Shown piece after piece: positions 11,550 through 22,644 of a DNA stretch of 64,000 nucleotides. The DNA is from Cristatella mucedo (taxonomy: Eukaryota > Bryozoa > Phylactolaemata > Cristatellidae), in the NCBI GenBank assembly GCA_009760855.2, contig WPIO01000026.1:4924004-4988003 (forward strand). Direction: 5' to 3'. Numbering within the stretch: the stretch's first letter is position 1; the number at the start of each line of letters is the position of its first letter. Below the pieces are notes generated by a model that worked only from the letters and a program-made list of their open reading frames with translations, searched no databases and was not told the origin of the DNA. Made by a program: the position numbers and the translations under genes.

Positions 11550-11699
11550 ATTTGTATATTACCAAAAGAGAACATAATCTATATTCAGGCGCTTCTTACA
11601 TGCCACAGGGCTCGAGCCCACGACCTCGGTCATTTATACATTCACCTTGACCTTGGTCGCGGCTAGCACCTTAACCACTGGGCCAAACCAACGCGGCAG
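11550..11699 (-). mobile_element. SINE-T
   Basis: On the minus strand TTTGGCCCAGTGGTTAAGG gives an A-box-like start near 11690 and GGGCTCGAGCCC near 11610-11621 the B box. The tail AAGCGCCTGAATATAG and TTCTCTTTTGG is the LINE-A-like hairpin. A (GA)n array touches its 5' end. Confidence 0.8.
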
Positions 11700-11773
11700 A
11701 GAGAGAGAGAGAGAGTGTGTGTGTGTGTGTGTGCGCGTGTGTATGCGTGCGTGTGTGAGAGAGTGTGTGAGAG

Positions 11774-11845
<72 letters not shown>

Positions 11846-11929
11846 TGTGTGTGTGTGCTCGTGCGTGTGTGTGTGTGAGAGAGATAGTGAGGTAGATATA
11901 GAAAAATAGAGAGAGAGAGAGAGAGAGAG

Positions 11930-12001
<72 letters not shown>

Positions 12002-12019
12002 TGTGTGTGTGAGAGAGAT

Positions 12020-12065
<46 letters not shown>

Positions 12066-12075
12066 CGAGAGAATG
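11700..12075. repeat. Compound (GA)n/(GT)n microsatellite in Shaw intron
   Basis: Alternating blocks of GA and GT dinucleotides over about 375 bp, including about 32 GT units at 11933-11997. It starts about 40 bp downstream of the Shaw membrane-exon 5' splice site at 12115. Long Ser/Leu/His/Thr frames here are artefacts of the repeat. Confidence 0.97.
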
Positions 12076-12115
12076 AGAGAGAAATATTCCGCTCGTAGCA
12101 ACTTGCTTTCCTTAC

Positions 12116-13067
12116 CTGCCGTCGCACGATGGTGCTGGTGCCGCGGTATATCGAGCTGGCTAAGCCTGACGTTGCTGCGGTTCATTTCACCGCCTCCGCC
12201 GGTGCTGCTGCCACCGCCGCCGCCGCCGCCGCCGCGAGCGCCGCCTTGGACCTTGGGCCGGACGGCCTCGACGGGCAGCACGCGGCGGCGCTGCTTGGGC
12301 AGCTTGGCGCGCGCCTGCGTGTGCGAGTAGAAGAGGGCGAAGTTGCTGACGATGACGGGCACGGGCAGCGCGATGGTGAGCACGCCGGCGATGGCGCACA
12401 CGCTGCCGACGAACATGCCCACGTACGTCTTGGGCGTCATGTCGCCGTAGCCTATGGTCGTCATCGTGACGATGGCCCACCACAGGCCGTCCGGTATGCT
12501 CTGGAAGCTGTTGGCCGGGTTGTACTGCAGGCGCTCGGCGTAGAAGATGAGCGAGCCGAAGACGATGATGAAGAGGACGAGGAAGAAGATGAGCAGCGAC
12601 AGCTCCTTGGCGCTCGCGCGGAACGTCTGTATGAGTATGCGCAGGCCGGACGAGTGGCGCGTGAGCTTGAGCAGGCGCATGATGCGCACCATGCTGACGA
12701 AGTCCATCACGTCGCTGCTGCTCGCGTACTGCGAGCCCGTGAACTTGACGACGAGCTCGGCGTAGAAGGACAGCGTCGCCACGCAGTCGATGACGTTGAT
12801 CGGGTCCTTGATGAACTCGGCGCCGCGAGGCGTCACCGCGAAGCGCGCGACGAACTCGAGCGTGAACCACAGGTTGCACACGCACTCGAGCAGCAGGAAG
12901 GCCGAGTGCGGCGTGGTGCGGATCTTCTGCAGCGTCCAGCCGGTCTCGTTGCCGCCGAGCGACATCGTCGTGTTCAGGATCTCGGCCACCCGAAGGCTCG
13001 GGTGCGTCTTGAGGCAGAAGGACGCGATGGAGACGATGATGAAGAATATCGAGAAGAAGCTGACCGC
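12116..13067 (-). CDS. Shaw: Shaw/Kv3 potassium channel, exon with S1-S6 and proximal C-terminus
   Basis: Pore-forming exon of a voltage-gated K+ channel subunit of the Kv3/Shaw family, which acts as a tetramer in the plasma membrane. The acceptor TTTCCAG ends at 13068 and the exon opens with [18 protein letters not shown] (S1). Counting from the Met in the preceding exon, S1 starts near residue 171, with NTT and NET glycosylation sites in the S1-S2 loop. S4 ([19 protein letters not shown], about 297-315) carries spaced Arg/Lys. The filter TIGYGD is at about 374-379 (many Kv channels have TVGYGD) and the S6 PVPV gate at about 405-408. [10 protein letters not shown] and RRRVLPVE follow, as in Drosophila Shaw, then a Gly8 run. 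The donor CAG|GTAAGG at 12116/12115 leaves phase 1, so at least one more exon exists. I did not find it. Confidence 0.96.
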
Positions 13068-13812
13068 CTGGAAAGACAGAGAGGCGTGAGCCTGCTGTCG
13101 ATGCCTGTCGACGGCGCGTCGCTCGCTCGCTCGGTCCTGTGGCGTCGGCTGGCAGCGCGCCGTCGGCCACCGCCGCCGGAATCGACTCTAGATGGGAGCG
13201 CCATCCCACGACAGAGGAGAAAGCAGCGAGCGGCCGAATCCGTCGAAATCCGACGGCGTCTTCGGCGTTTGCTCTCGCCGAAGCTCGGCACTCTTCTACT
13301 TCCGGAATCTCTGGCCTGTCCCGCTTGGGGCCGAGATGTTTGAAGTTGGCACCTAGCGGCGCACGCGCCGCTGATCGCTCGAGTGTTCGTTTAAGTCATC
13401 GAGAGTTAACACGCCGAAAGGCAACGCGAAAGCGTACGTTTGTCTCGCGATCGAGCGCAGTCCGGCGATGCGCACGCAGCACGACGAACGGGAAGCTGAC
13501 ACGTATCGTGACGTCGTAGCGCCTATTTACGACAGCAGATCGTTGTGGCAAATGAGCGCTACGGCTGCGATCTCGCAACCGGACGATCTAAATGAGCGCT
13601 TTTACATACCCGTTACAGTGATAAATATACTGCACACGTTTTTCAACTTAGCAACGTACGACGGAGGTGCTGCGGTACTAATGAGAGCTGCAGCTGCAGC
13701 TGCCGCCCGGTTTTCGGCGGCGGCGGGCTCTTTCAGAGTGCCTGCCTTTAATTAGAATGCGCTAGAATGCTTGCGCCGGGTTATGGTGCTGAAAGCCAGT
13801 AACTCCCTAGGA

Positions 13813-14000
13813 CAGTGGTTCTTGGCCTTCTTAATTCCGAGAACCTTTAATACAGTTCCTCGTGTTTTGGAGACCCGACCATAAAATTATTGTGCGCAAA
13901 ATGTGGAAATGCGTGTTTTTCGAAGGTCTTAGGCGGCGGCCCCTGCGAAAGGGTCGTTCGGCCCCTGTAGGGGTCGCGACCCACACATTGAGAACCGCTG
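13813..14000. mobile_element. SPIN-like hAT transposon, non-autonomous
   Basis: A 188-bp element with inverted termini: CAGTGGTTCTTGGCCTT at the left, and TTGAGAACCGCTG at the right (reverse complement CAGCGGTTCTCAA). The interior holds TTTAATACAGTTCCTCGTG, ACCATAAAATTATTGTG, AAGGTCTTAGGCGGC, AAAGGGTCGTTCG and AGGGGTCGCGACCC. From memory these match, in order, the non-autonomous SPIN (hAT, Charlie/Buster-type) elements of vertebrates. Flanking octamers CCCTAGGA and ATCCAGGA agree at 5 of 8 positions, consistent with an eroded 8-bp hAT target duplication. It sits in the Shaw intron and has no transposase. Confidence 0.85.
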
Positions 14001-15059
14001 ATCCAGGATCCAGGATCATAGGAGTTCAGACTAGCAGTAGACATAAACAGCGGAAGCCGAAGGTTTATGAGCACTTTTGGCGAACTCAGAGCGGCGTACG
14101 TTCGGTAACCGCTGCGTACCTGCGTTCCTGTCGCGACTTGGTTTCGACCGTCGCGCGTCGTTTCAGCCTTAGACTGAGGCGCTGCTGACCAGAGTTTCTA
14201 GGCGCTATAGTTTACCTACCACTCTTGTCGTCCTGCTAAGTTTACACTCGTTGGGTAGCACCGCTGCATAGCGGCCGCCTAGCTCTCGATCGCAGCCAAC
14301 TCGTAATAACGGTAGCACGATTTTTCTAGCTCTCCGTGAGAACTAAGTCTCTTTCTCGGCACTTAACAAAATATTGGAAAGGAAGCGTTTCAATTTGGAA
14401 GAGATCAAACGGCGGCGGCGTGCTAGATCAGCCGGATTATGACTGGCCAGATTCGCGGCTCCTGAATTACAATGACTAGGAACTGGCGATGTCAAAGTCA
14501 TTGGCTAGGTAGTGTACAAGCCCTAGTCGCGTGAGTGTACAAGCCCAAATGTACAAGCCCAAGTGGCAGTCAGTTAAGCTCTAGGCATTGAGACAGACGG
14601 GAGTTGTGCCGGAGGCTTTGCATCGGTCTGCAGTTCAGTGGTGATCTGGAACCGCTCGCGAGTTGAATACGCTGTCGGATATACGTACTTTTCTACGCAG
14701 ATTAATGTGGATTTGTCATCTTAAGGTATGGGCGCTCTTCATTCGCTCATGCCGTTTTCATTTAATTTCTTCGTATCGGCGTGTAATGGGGCTACACCTA
14801 TGAGCGCTAGTTACGCCCCAATGTTTAAAGCTTTACTAGCCTTTGCCAAGAATTGGCAATTACTAGCAACGTTTGGGCGCTAAGTTTTCCGCCTAGAGGC
14901 AATAGTGCTGAAGCTGCTACAAGGCATTTGTAGCAGCAATAAAATGGACAGCGTCATCAGGCATTAACCCGAAAAGGAAAATTCTAATAGATCGGGCAAA
15001 TGCTGTGAGGAGCAAGTTAAGTTTTCGTTTCTGTTTTCAATGTCAAGTAATGTGATCTT

Positions 15060-15800
15060 ACGAGCTCGCTTGGAGTGAGTTCCTGACTTTGGGAGTCCAA
15101 GGACTGATTCCACAGTCTCTGAAGGATTTGAAGTTGGTAGACTCACAGCTAAACGGCTTAAGTCAGAAGAGCGTGTGGTACGATGCCTAGCCTGATTAGG
15201 AAGTAGCTCTGAGAGGTAGGCTGGAGCAACATAATTAATAAGGGACCTAAAAGTGAACGACAGAGCGTTGAAGCAATGCGCTCTCGGTGGTGAACCAGTG
15301 CAGGTAAATTACACATGAAAATTAATTAAAGCTGATTTGATAGCCCCGTTTGTATAGCGAAACAAGAGCTTTAGCGGCTACCATCCCTTTGTGAAATAGC
15401 CAATTAAGGACAGCTTTATGCAGGAATCGAAACCACCACCCGAGTCGTGAAAGTGGAGCGCCTTGCCGCTGGGCTTAGACCCTGAGGTGAATCCGTTAGA
15501 AGTGAATAATGTATAATGTAAATAAATAATGTATAATGTATAATTTAAATGAATAATGTTTGGGCGCTCACAATATACAAGCATAGCTGCAGAGTTTTGC
15601 ATCAATTGTAAACATCTCACTGCAGAGCAGGAAGACTTGCAAGTAGCGAATTACAGAATTGTAGACGGGGTGTCGCAAAATGCACCGACCAGCTTAGCTT
15701 CGGTAGACCTATTTTAGCGTACCTGGTTTTTAAAATGGCTTATATGGTCATCTAGCATAGCAATTGGCGTCAAAACAGCGAATTTTAAGCATATTAGTGC
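15060..15800 (-). mobile_element. LINE-A fragment interrupted by SINE-1
   Basis: Two minus-oriented LINE-A stretches (about 15060-15310 and 15560-15800) match the C-terminal RT region antisense (GGACCTAAAAGTGAACGACA, CTGCAGAGTTTTGCA, ATGGTCATCTAGC). A SINE-1 and a short TAATGTATAATG repeat block lie between them. It is heavily mutated and does not code. Confidence 0.7.
15340..15478 (-). mobile_element. SINE-1 copy
   Basis: Matches the SINE-1 body (GTTTGTATAGCGA, AGAGCTTTAGCGGCTA) and a decayed B box (GGTTTCGATTCCTG on the minus strand). It is more diverged than the copy at 11243-11419 and inserted into LINE-A. Confidence 0.7.
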
Positions 15801-15884
15801 AGGTTACAGAATGTTGTTAACCTTGCTTAGCCACTTTACAGCTAGATGGTGCTATTAATGCGAGTATATCCGCTTGTAGGGGCA

Positions 15885-16500
15885 GCACGACCTTCGACGA
15901 CCGCGCCTTTAGCTCGTATGCACCCAAAGCCCGGGACTCGTTCCTAACAGACGGCACGACATTCCCTTACTTTAAAACATTTAGAAACAAGGTTGAATTT
16001 TTTTTTAAAACAAAGCTGCAATGTGTCCGTTCCTCACAGCACTTGCTGGATCCGTGTGAATTGCCTTTTGTGCGCATGCGTGCTGCTACTTTGCATGCTA
16101 CCAATAACCCTATTAAAACGCTTCCTTTACAGCATATTTTTAAAGTGCCTAGAAATTAGTTCGTATGCTCCCAAAGCCTGGAACTCCCTCCCGACCTGCG
16201 TCAGAACATCCCCTGACCTGACCACATTTAAAAGAAACTTAAAAACACACCTATTTAGGACAGCATTTAGTGGGTCCCTGTGATTTGTCCTTGATGTGCT
16301 TATGCGTGCTGACACTGCATGCTGCCACTAACCACACTTGCATGCTGACCCTGTGCATGTCACCCCTAACCATGTTATTCATAGTGTTTATCAAGCACGA
16401 TACCACTCACCATTTGATCGTTTTTCCTTTGCAGCAAATGTAAAGCGCGTAGAAAGAGATTGAGTTCTCTGAGGGCGCTTTATCAAATGCATTTTATTGT
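15885..16500 (+). mobile_element. LINE-A 3' end
   Basis: Two plus-oriented C-terminal blocks (FDDRAFSSYAPKARDSF near 15890, then SSYAPKAWNSLPTCVRTSP near 16160) show a partial duplication. A complete 3' UTR follows: TTAGTGGGTCCCTGTGATT, a TGCATGCTGACC region and GCAGCAAATGTAAAGCGC. The terminal hairpin is at 16441-16484 with a T-rich tail. Confidence 0.8.
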
Positions 16501-17912
16501 TTTTATTAGAAAGCGATATAGCTCTCTGAGAGTGCTGCACAATGCATCGCACCAACTCCGTCCGAACTTCACTGGCTCCCTCCCTAGTAAGCGTCGAGTC
16601 CACTTCGAGATCCTCAGTCTGGCTTACGCGTCCGTTTACTCGCTCGCGCCAGCCTACGTGTCTTTGACCTCCTCCAGCACAAGTAGAGCCAGTTAATACG
16701 GCGTCGTTTGTTCATAGAGCCAGCTCACTTTCGGCTGTGCGTACAGTGCCCATTGCAGGAAAGGCCGCCGTAACGGCGCCGTTTTAGCTGCTATGGGCGG
16801 CATTGTGCTCGTAGCCAAAAGTGAGCTCGATCTATAAATAGACGGCGCTGTATTAGCTGGCAGAGATTTCCTGAAATTCGTCCCCATATGTGGATGCAAA
16901 CGTCGGGCCGTGGGCTGGTAGAGGCACGCAATCAGCGGAGTCGTTAAATGCAGCCGGCAGGTCGCCGCTCGTCGGCCGGCGGATCGTGGATAGGACGGAG
17001 TATCGGCAGGCCGATCGCGGAGTCGGCCGGCGGCTCGCACTGCCGATCGCTACACGCTGGTAAGTAGATTGCGGTACACCAGGGTTCAGCGAATAATCGC
17101 GATCCTCCACAAATAGGCAGCGCCAGGCTCGTGAGATCTGTGCGTGGCAATTTTCCCGGCATACGTCCGGGGCGCGTTCTCGAGAAATTGGACCACCGAT
17201 TTCCGCCCCGTCTCTCTCCGGCCAACCCAAACTAGATGCAGCGTAATGAAGCGGGCGGGTCCATTTTTACCAGGAACGCGAAAGCGGAGCGCCACGAAAT
17301 CGGAGCAGATAAGCTACGTGCCGCACCGGGCAGTATGCAATCGCCATTTGACTTTGGAAACTCGATGAACTTGTACATTGTGTGATTGGAGCAAAGCCAA
17401 TACGTGGCTGGCTCCGCTAGTGTATTGCAGCACGCTGGTGCTCGTGCTCGTGTCGTTCGAAACTGTGCAGTCGAGAACGCTTCGGGGAACTACCGCCGCG
17501 AAATTGAGCAGATTCGAAATCGTAGCAGTCGTGCTTTGGACGAATCGTCATTCGAACGTCGCGCTGCAGACTTTTTGTGAGGAACGCACTTGAATTGCAG
17601 TTGTTCGCGGAGACCCGAACTGCCCGCAGACGGATCGCGGCGCCTCCGCCGGGCGCAGCGGGCAGCTGTGACGTCAGCAGCGCCGCGGCCGGCTGGCTTG
17701 GCAGGCACGTGGGTGAGAGGGGGCGAGGCGCCAGCGTCCGGCCGGCGGCCCCAGACGCGGGCGGCGATGGGTATATGCAATGGGTATAGATGGCGCACGG
17801 GTACATTAGGCACAGGCGCCGGCTACGGCCCCGTCATTTCCCGGATAGCACAGCTGGCGGATGTCGGAAGTCCAGCCCGCGAGTCTGGCAAACGAAGCGG
17901 TCGCTCCTGTTG

Positions 17913-18007
<95 letters not shown>

Positions 18008-18022
18008 GCGGCGGCTACGTAC

Positions 18023-18532
18023 CCTGGCGCCGCGCGAGGACTGCGGGTCGTCGAACAGCGCCCAGACTTTCATGCGAAGCGTCTGCCAGGCAGTGAGCGA
18101 CTTGGTGCGGTGCTCCTCCTCGAGGCTGAACTTCTTCGCCACCTCCTCGTCGGAGATCTTCTCCGCGTCGAGGTCGAGCCGGTCGAGGATGGTGAGCGTC
18201 TCCTGCGTGTCGCGGTGGCGCGTGTACGTCATCCAGCAGCACGGCTCGACCTGGTTCGTGTCGAGGCCCCAGAACTCGAGCTCCTCCTCGAACAGCGGGC
18301 CGCACACGTCGGTCGGGTAGTGCAGCTTGCCCGTGCGGTAGTAGTTGAGCACCTGCGCGAACACGCCCGGGTGCCGGTCGAAGAAGTACTCGTTGAGCAC
18401 CGGGTCGTAGTTGGCGAGCGCCTCGGTCAGTCTCGACAGGCGCGTGGCCGGTATTTTCTTCAGCGTGGCCTTGTAGGCCTCGTGGCGAATGCCGCCGACG
18501 TTGAGAACCACGCGGTTCTCGGCGTCCGTCAT
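18023..18532 (-). CDS. Shaw: Shaw/Kv3 potassium channel, first coding exon with T1 domain
   Basis: Encodes the cytoplasmic tetramerisation (T1) domain of a Kv3/Shaw channel, 170 codons. The start [18 protein letters not shown] resembles the Drosophila Shaw N-terminus, with [20 protein letters not shown] and [16 protein letters not shown] further on. The zinc-coordinating HX5CX20CC motif of non-Shaker Kv families is intact (His71, Cys77, Cys98, Cys99), so subunits should assemble only within their family. I chose ATG at 18532 because the frame stays open upstream to 18676 but begins there with TTG and has no other ATG. A 5' extension from another exon is not excluded. The exon ends in phase 0 at AGG|GTACGT. 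Confidence 0.95.
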
Positions 18533-18934
18533 CTCCCGTCGCTCCGCCGCCGCCGTCGCTCCGGCGGGTGCGTGCGACGACTGCAAGTGCAAGCGGTCGG
18601 TGCGCCGGCCGCTGCGGTGCACGCGCACAGCTGCTCGGCTGGCCGGGCGCTTGTGGCTTTTCGGTCCGTTCGCCAAGAGACAGTGTTTAATTATTCACTT
18701 CGGACGAACTCTGCGAACCCACCATATTCACTTCATTCCGGTAAGACGCGGAATTCACCAATGGGGCGGAATCCGATTACGGCTGCTGAACGTTGACCTT
18801 TCGCCGATTGGCAGATTCGCTTACGGGAGGGGACTGCAATCGTCAGCATTCTTCCTTTTACTCGGCCCTAGGCTAGCGGCGCTTCCAATATTCATCTCGG
18901 ACCAGTGCGTCGCACATGCATGCCTCTAGAGATA
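18533..18934. other. Upstream of Shaw first coding exon
   Basis: 18533-18660 is CpG-rich and probably holds the Shaw 5' UTR or part of its promoter, since it lies directly 5' of the start codon on the minus strand. I see no clear TATA box. No other gene is recognised. Confidence 0.4.
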
Positions 18935-18950
18935 CTAATGATAACACTGA

Positions 18951-19006
18951 TTGGTCGTTTGTATAGCGCCCTGAGAGAACGTAATCTCAATCTAGGGGCT
19001 TTACAA
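18951..19006 (-). mobile_element. SINE-T/LINE-A 3' tail fragment
   Basis: TTTGTATAGCGCCCTGAGAG, TAATCTCAATCTAGG and GGCTTTAC are the reverse complement of the shared LINE-A/SINE-T terminal hairpin. What follows (19007-19540) does not match the LINE-A 3' UTR or a SINE-T head, so the parent is unclear. Confidence 0.65.
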
Positions 19007-20571
19007 CTCATAAAAGAATCAATGTCCACGGGGCTGCTGACATGCACGGTACCGAGCATGGGAAAGCTAACGAGTGTCATGCTCAAGGACACACAGCATC
19101 CCATAGCAACCACGAAGGCACTTACGGCCACTGTTTAGCAAAACCTCTGGCTAGAAACGTGCAACGAATCGTGCACAGATATCTAAGCAAAGCATACCGG
19201 AGCAAAACAGACAAGTTGACTGCGGTGAAGGCAAAGTTGGCCTTTGGACTGAACAGACGGGCCTTGAGCTGAGACTTAAAGATGGAATGTCATCGAAGGT
19301 AGTGACCGTAGCAGGAAACTAGCTCCAGACTTTTGGTGCACAAGGGTACTAAAGGATCAATCGCCGAAAGATTTTAATTCATTGAGAATGGCGTATCAAC
19401 ATCAACGATAAATATTATCGTTTGGTTGCCGGACCACCAGTCGTGCAAGAGTCTTGGATAAGAATGTCAGAAGGGACATGAGACGAAAGTTAGTAAAGCT
19501 GTTATGATCTAGGGTAGGCTTTGTATTAAGAGTCGTTTTCAGCTACCTTTGCAGCGAGTCCGGAGTGCCTAGAAAGAGATTGAGTTATCTGGGGGCGCTA
19601 TAACAATTGTATTATCCTTATTATTTTAAGAGGGAGAGGGACTCTACCGGTAATCGAAAACAATATTTGTCATGCCGGGGCAGCGACTGATCTATGCACC
19701 TGACAGGAAAGCTGTCGGGACGTGGGATGTGGACGAGTGTTATAGTAAGCAGCAATTGATCTACTGATCAATTAGTTTTTGTTATGTTGGGCATAAGACA
19801 GCCCATACAGATGCTCACGTTCCGCCTCGGTTTTGATGCTGTAGCGTTTTCGAACAGTCCGCCTCTTCAGACAATCGCTGGGCCGCCGCCACCGCTGCCG
19901 CGAGGCCGCATGTCTAGCTGGCGGCGGCAGTGCCGCGCCGCGCGCCATCGTGAGTCGCTGTGTGCCCTAACCAGCTCGTGAGGCGTGAGCTGTGTCGAGC
20001 CAGAGATAAACATTCCTGACGGCGCCTGTCGGCTAGTCGCCTCGCTCGCGAGACACCGAACGCGAAGGGAGCGCACATGGGTAGCGGAGCGTGGCAAAGG
20101 CGCTCGCGAGGCCTCGAGCGAGGCCATTTCCGCTGCTTTCCTGCAAGTTAAATCGGCTGCTCGAACAAGTAGTGAGCGAGGCGCACTAGGCGCGACGTGA
20201 GCAGGCGCAGAGCAGACGCTCGCTCGCGAGCCCGGTCGCGAGCGCTCTCGATCCGCGAGGGGTTAACCCTGGGCTGTCTTCTTAACGTGACCTCATTAGG
20301 AGAGCTGTCGGGACGTGGGATCAGCTTACGGTTGTACGTTTGCAGTCAAGTTGGAGACAAGTTTAGCGACGAGTTCAGTAGACACTAGTAGTGGGCGCAT
20401 TAATGAGGTGAGAACAGAAGAGAGCGAGAGCTGTAGTCCTGCAGGGATGACAGTGAGAAAGTAGAGTCTCTGATCCGTTCAATTTTAGCAACGTAGAGTT
20501 CGAAGAACCATCCAGTTCAGTCGCCATTGGGATGGCTGGGCAGTACACTTGCATGAGAGGGGTTAAGGAGA
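19007..20571. other. Unassigned, with a LINE-A 3' hairpin
   Basis: A LINE-A-type plus-oriented 3' hairpin lies at about 19560-19605 (AGTGCCTAGAAAGAGATTG, then GGGGGCGCTATAACAA). AGCTGTCGGGACGTGGGAT occurs twice, near 19710 and 20300. 19870-20270 is CpG-rich. No coding region is recognised. Confidence 0.45.
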
Positions 20572-20650
20572 TATTATTAACTGATTCAACAGTGCCTCTT
20601 TTGATAGCGGCAGAAGAGCCCCGACGAGCCGTAGCGACTCTCACCACCGT
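20572..20650 (-). mobile_element. SINE-1 3' fragment
   Basis: CTGATTCAACAGTGCCTC, GATAGCGGCAGAAGAGCC and CTCACCACCG match the SINE-1 body. The tRNA-like head is missing where LINE-A 3' sequence begins. Confidence 0.65.
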
Positions 20651-20654
20651 TTGC

Positions 20655-20990
20655 GGTCGCGAAAAGCGACTTACGTCACGACATCCCCTGATTTGACCCA
20701 ATTTAAAAGAGAAACTAAAAACGCACCTATTTATGACAGCATTTAGTACGTCCCTGCGATTCGTCCTTTGCGTGCTTATGCGTGCTGACACTTTTGCACG
20801 CTGCCGCTAACCGCACTTGCATGCTGACCGTGTGCATGTCGCCCCTAACCATGCTATTCTTGCTGTTTATCAAGCATGCTGCCACTCGACATTCGATCGT
20901 GTTGCTTTTTCAGAAAATATGAAGCACCTAGAAAGAGATTTAGTTTTCTGAGGGTGCATCATCAAGTGCATTATTATTCTTATTATTGTT
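20655..20990 (+). mobile_element. LINE-A 3' end
   Basis: A plus-oriented C-terminus remnant (ACTTACGTCACGACATCCCC), then a 3' UTR very like the copy at 16190-16500 (TGCATGCTGACC, TTTATCAAGCATG), an eroded hairpin near 20924-20966 and a (TTA)n tail. Confidence 0.78.
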
Positions 20991-21129
20991 ACTATCAGCT
21001 TAATTTCCTGGGCTATCACAGTCGATAGCGGCCATTAACATTTTTTGGGTCATTTACCAGCGACTCCACTGCGTACCTTTAAAATTTATACCTGGCCTTA
21101 CCTAAAATGGACGGGTGCGACCTGCAATA

Positions 21130-22060
21130 ATCTTCAAATGTCAAGCTGTGGCGAGTGAGTCACGAAGATTTTGCGGCCTCTTCAACTTTACGTTTAGCAT
21201 CCATTGGTCTTTTTACCTCAGCCGTAAACCAATGGGTGTCTCGGGGGGGGGAGGGTTCGGACCTGTCGCTCAGTCCGAGGTGCAAAGTCCTTAAACTCGT
21301 TAGCTAGCGTTGAGTTGTAGCATTGCATCGATGAGGGAATGTCGGTAGGAGGGTCAAGTAGAAGACAGAGGATGCTGTGGACTGCATCGATGATAAGAGA
21401 TTCTTCAAGATTTCTTGACTCACAGGTAATTTTTTATAATGAAAGAGTAAAGCTTTTCAGGAAGAACAAAATCCGAACACGGTCATGGGTTTCGAAAATG
21501 GCCACGATATGAATAGATAGGGTAAAATCACTAGAGAAAAAAATTTGATCGATGGTAAGACGTTTTGTGTGAGTAGGGACGTGTAGTTGAGATCGGATGC
21601 AGAAGCACTCATTAGACAGTGAGAGCACGAGGAAATGAAGTACATCGGATGAGATCAAAGTGGATCAAACCAGATGAGTAAAGAAGAAAAATGAGGGCGA
21701 TACCTAGTGCAAAAAGTGGCGTGATTATCAGGTAAGCCGAAGATTAAGCTTGGAGTTCTGCCCGGTGGAATTACCGCCACCATGGGCAACTAACCACTAG
21801 CTTGACGCAGAACAAGAGATTACAATAAATTGCTTAGCAGGATCCGAGAGCGGCTAGGAATTGAAAGAGCTGCCGGCTCCAACATCGCTGGCTCCAGCAG
21901 CAGCTTTATAGGATCAACCATTCATTTAGCATATCCGAGTATGAAAAAAAGGAAAAACCCTGCTCGGTAAGCGTTGGTGCTAGCCGAGTAGTTCGTCAAC
22001 TTCAGCCAGGTTTTTGTTACAGCGAGTGTCAAGCAAGATGTCAAAGCATCAAGCCGCTAG
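21130..22060 (-). mobile_element. LINE-A endonuclease region, degraded
   Basis: Minus-strand frames give KTWLKLTNYS near 22030 and LHVPTHTKRLTIDQIFF near 21550, which match the endonuclease TETWL and HVxxPTHxxGHTLDLI blocks of LINE-A. The RT part is absent; a plus-oriented LINE-A 3' end lies just to the left. It does not code. Confidence 0.65.
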
Positions 22061-22639
22061 CAACTACCGGTCTATCAAGCACAATGTGCGGGCATTCCAG
22101 AGGCGTGTGTTATAGGCAGGCTACCGGGGACACGCAGGGGTGCTTTGTGGGGAAATTGGCAGTCGTTCTGTGGTGAAATTAACTGTAGTTCCAGCAAAAG
22201 CCTCTCACGATTCGCCAGGCATGGAGGACAGCACGTGCAGACACGACGTCGCAAGCGAGCGCGCTCACGAGCACTCGCACAAGCACAACTGACATCGCAG
22301 CGTACAAAATGTACTGCTTATATGTCGTGCGTCTAAATATTCTCAGGTGCGCACGAAAATTGTAGGTACCTGTAGATAACGTTTAATATATATATATATA
22401 TATATGCTGAATTGGGACACGCTGTATATACCTGCACTGGGAGAGCCTGGACTCTCATTTAGGGGGAATACTTGCAAAATTTTCATTTAGCCAGCGAGAC
22501 CTGAAAGATTTTTATGTACAGGACTAAACACACGATTAGCAAAAAATTACAGCGTAAAATCATCATTGCCTATATTTGACGAGAGCTCGACGATTTTCAT
22601 TGAGTGGAATTAGCACATCATTTTGTCGTCAGTGGCCGG
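22061..22639. other. Unassigned DNA
   Basis: A short (TA)n run at about 22386-22406. Nothing else recognised. Confidence 0.45.
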
Positions 22640-22644
22640 CGGCC

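Noticed and set aside
11634-12115. C-terminal continuation of Shaw into Ser/Leu/His/Thr repeats
   Set aside because: It is the intronic GA/GT microsatellite read past the GTAAGG donor.
12129-13343. A 404-codon plus-strand open frame
   Set aside because: It is antisense to the Shaw membrane exon, which has recognisable S1-S6 and pore motifs. GC-rich codons keep the opposite frame open.
18533-18676. A 48-residue N-terminal extension of Shaw
   Set aside because: The frame would begin with TTG, not ATG, and the extension resembles no Kv N-terminus. ATG at 18532 matches the family start.
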